The notes below the pieces were generated by a model. It was not told where the DNA came from. It saw only the letters and a program-made list of their open reading frames with translations, and did no database searches. Shown one piece after another: positions 63,238 through 64,000 of a DNA stretch of 64,000 nucleotides. The stretch is taken from positions 28,488,424 through 28,552,423 of the forward strand of contig CM056376.1 of the NCBI GenBank assembly GCA_029718625.1, read 5' to 3'. Origin of the DNA: Synaphobranchus kaupii. Taxonomy: Eukaryota; Chordata; Actinopteri; Anguilliformes; Synaphobranchidae. Every line of letters begins with the position of its first letter. Position 1 is the first letter of the stretch. The translations under genes were made by a program, and so were the position numbers.

Positions 63238-64000
63238 TAAATACATAATAATAATAATTATAATAATAATAATACATTTTATTCAGTCTGTGCTTTTCAT
63301 AGACCCAAAGCAGTGGATGCAGACAATTGTTCAAACATGCCCTATAGTGTAGTAATTTTTCTATGAAATTTCTAAGTGCAACACATCTCAATCAGAGTAT
63401 TTCCACTATAAATTATTTTTATTTTGCAGTTTGATGTGGCACATACAGTTTCATTGACCACATTCTCTTGAGATGGTAAGATGAAGAAACACAGGGCCAA
63501 GTTGCATTAAATAATTTAGGAAAGTTTGGATAGCATTGCTTTGGAATAGAGCTAGTTTATTTAGTGTGAGCTACGATAGGCAATATTGTTAGTTGTAACT
63601 TGGCCACATTTTGATATCAAGACTTTTAAAGGCAGGCCTAGTTTTTGCAAGTTGGAATTAAGAACTTATGGACAGCGCTATGTAGGCTATGTGTGAGTAA
63701 CTTGGCTTTTTTTACGTCGTAGACGTTTTTGATCTGATATCACTTATTTTTTATAGCTAACTAATGATGAATAATGCATGAAGATAAACACGGCGAGAGA
63801 TGCATTCCAAAGAAATGTATGCAGACATTCGCTTAACCATAACGCCCTCCATTGACAAGAATGCGAACAGTTATCCTATTACAGACAGCACACAATTACA
63901 TTAAAAGAGTTTGTAGATGAGCAGTATTTAATGTGTAATGAAATACAATGAACAGCACCACCTGAGCTATGGATCATGAAGAAGCATGTAAATTAATGAA

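Larger units (their letters stand above)
60748..64000 (-). other. Upstream part of MPHOSPH9, repeat-filled, no exon recognised
   Basis: AT-rich and built mainly from transposon relics. No exon ending with the required two-base phase was found. A good donor (ATCTG|gtgagt) near 60838 is preceded by an in-frame stop in the needed phase. The missing N-terminal exons should lie to the right of the window. Confidence 0.5.

Overview
The window is vertebrate nuclear DNA, almost certainly from a teleost fish. It shows split genes with GT-AG introns, dense TG/CA microsatellites, Tc1-type DNA transposons, tRNA-derived SINEs and an L2-type LINE. A SINE and a LINE here share a (TGTAA)n 3' tail, as in the UnaSINE/UnaL2 pair known from eels. 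An elopomorph host is therefore plausible, but this is inference only.

Two genes lie head to tail on the minus strand, in the same order as human 12q24.31. Positions 31719-60747 hold 21 exons of an MPHOSPH9 (M-phase phosphoprotein 9) homologue. They include the true C-terminus but lack the N-terminal exons, which lie beyond the right edge. Positions 680-15688 hold nine internal exons of a PITPNM2-like (Nir3) membrane-associated phosphatidylinositol transfer protein. These cover most of the PITP domain, the acidic linker, a FFAT motif and the start of the region before the DDHD domain. The rest of the gene leaves the window on the left. The exon encoding the PITPNM2 start codon was not found; it may lie in the 500-N gap at 19139-19638 or may have been missed. 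All exon phases in both genes join without a break.

Layout. 1-15688: PITPNM2 exons with repeat-filled introns. 15689 to about 29400: a long 5' intron with the N gap and several foldback elements. About 28900-30150: a CpG-richer stretch, the likely PITPNM2 promoter region. 30559-31718: probable MPHOSPH9 3' UTR. 31719-34775: the last five MPHOSPH9 exons. 34776-48001: a 13-kb intron holding an 8.9-kb G-rich minisatellite of about 330 units and a Tc1-like transposon with a second element nested in it. 48002-60747: sixteen more MPHOSPH9 exons. 60748-64000: intronic or upstream sequence made of transposon relics.

The most unusual signals are repeats that involve exon edges. A 63-bp minisatellite at 9877-10528 repeats the 3' splice site and first codons of a PITPNM2 exon ten times. 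At 431-715 the 5' splice-site end of another PITPNM2 exon is present four times between TG tracts. The giant minisatellite in the MPHOSPH9 intron has higher-order (segmental) repeat structure. I found no CRISPR array, operon or prokaryotic system.
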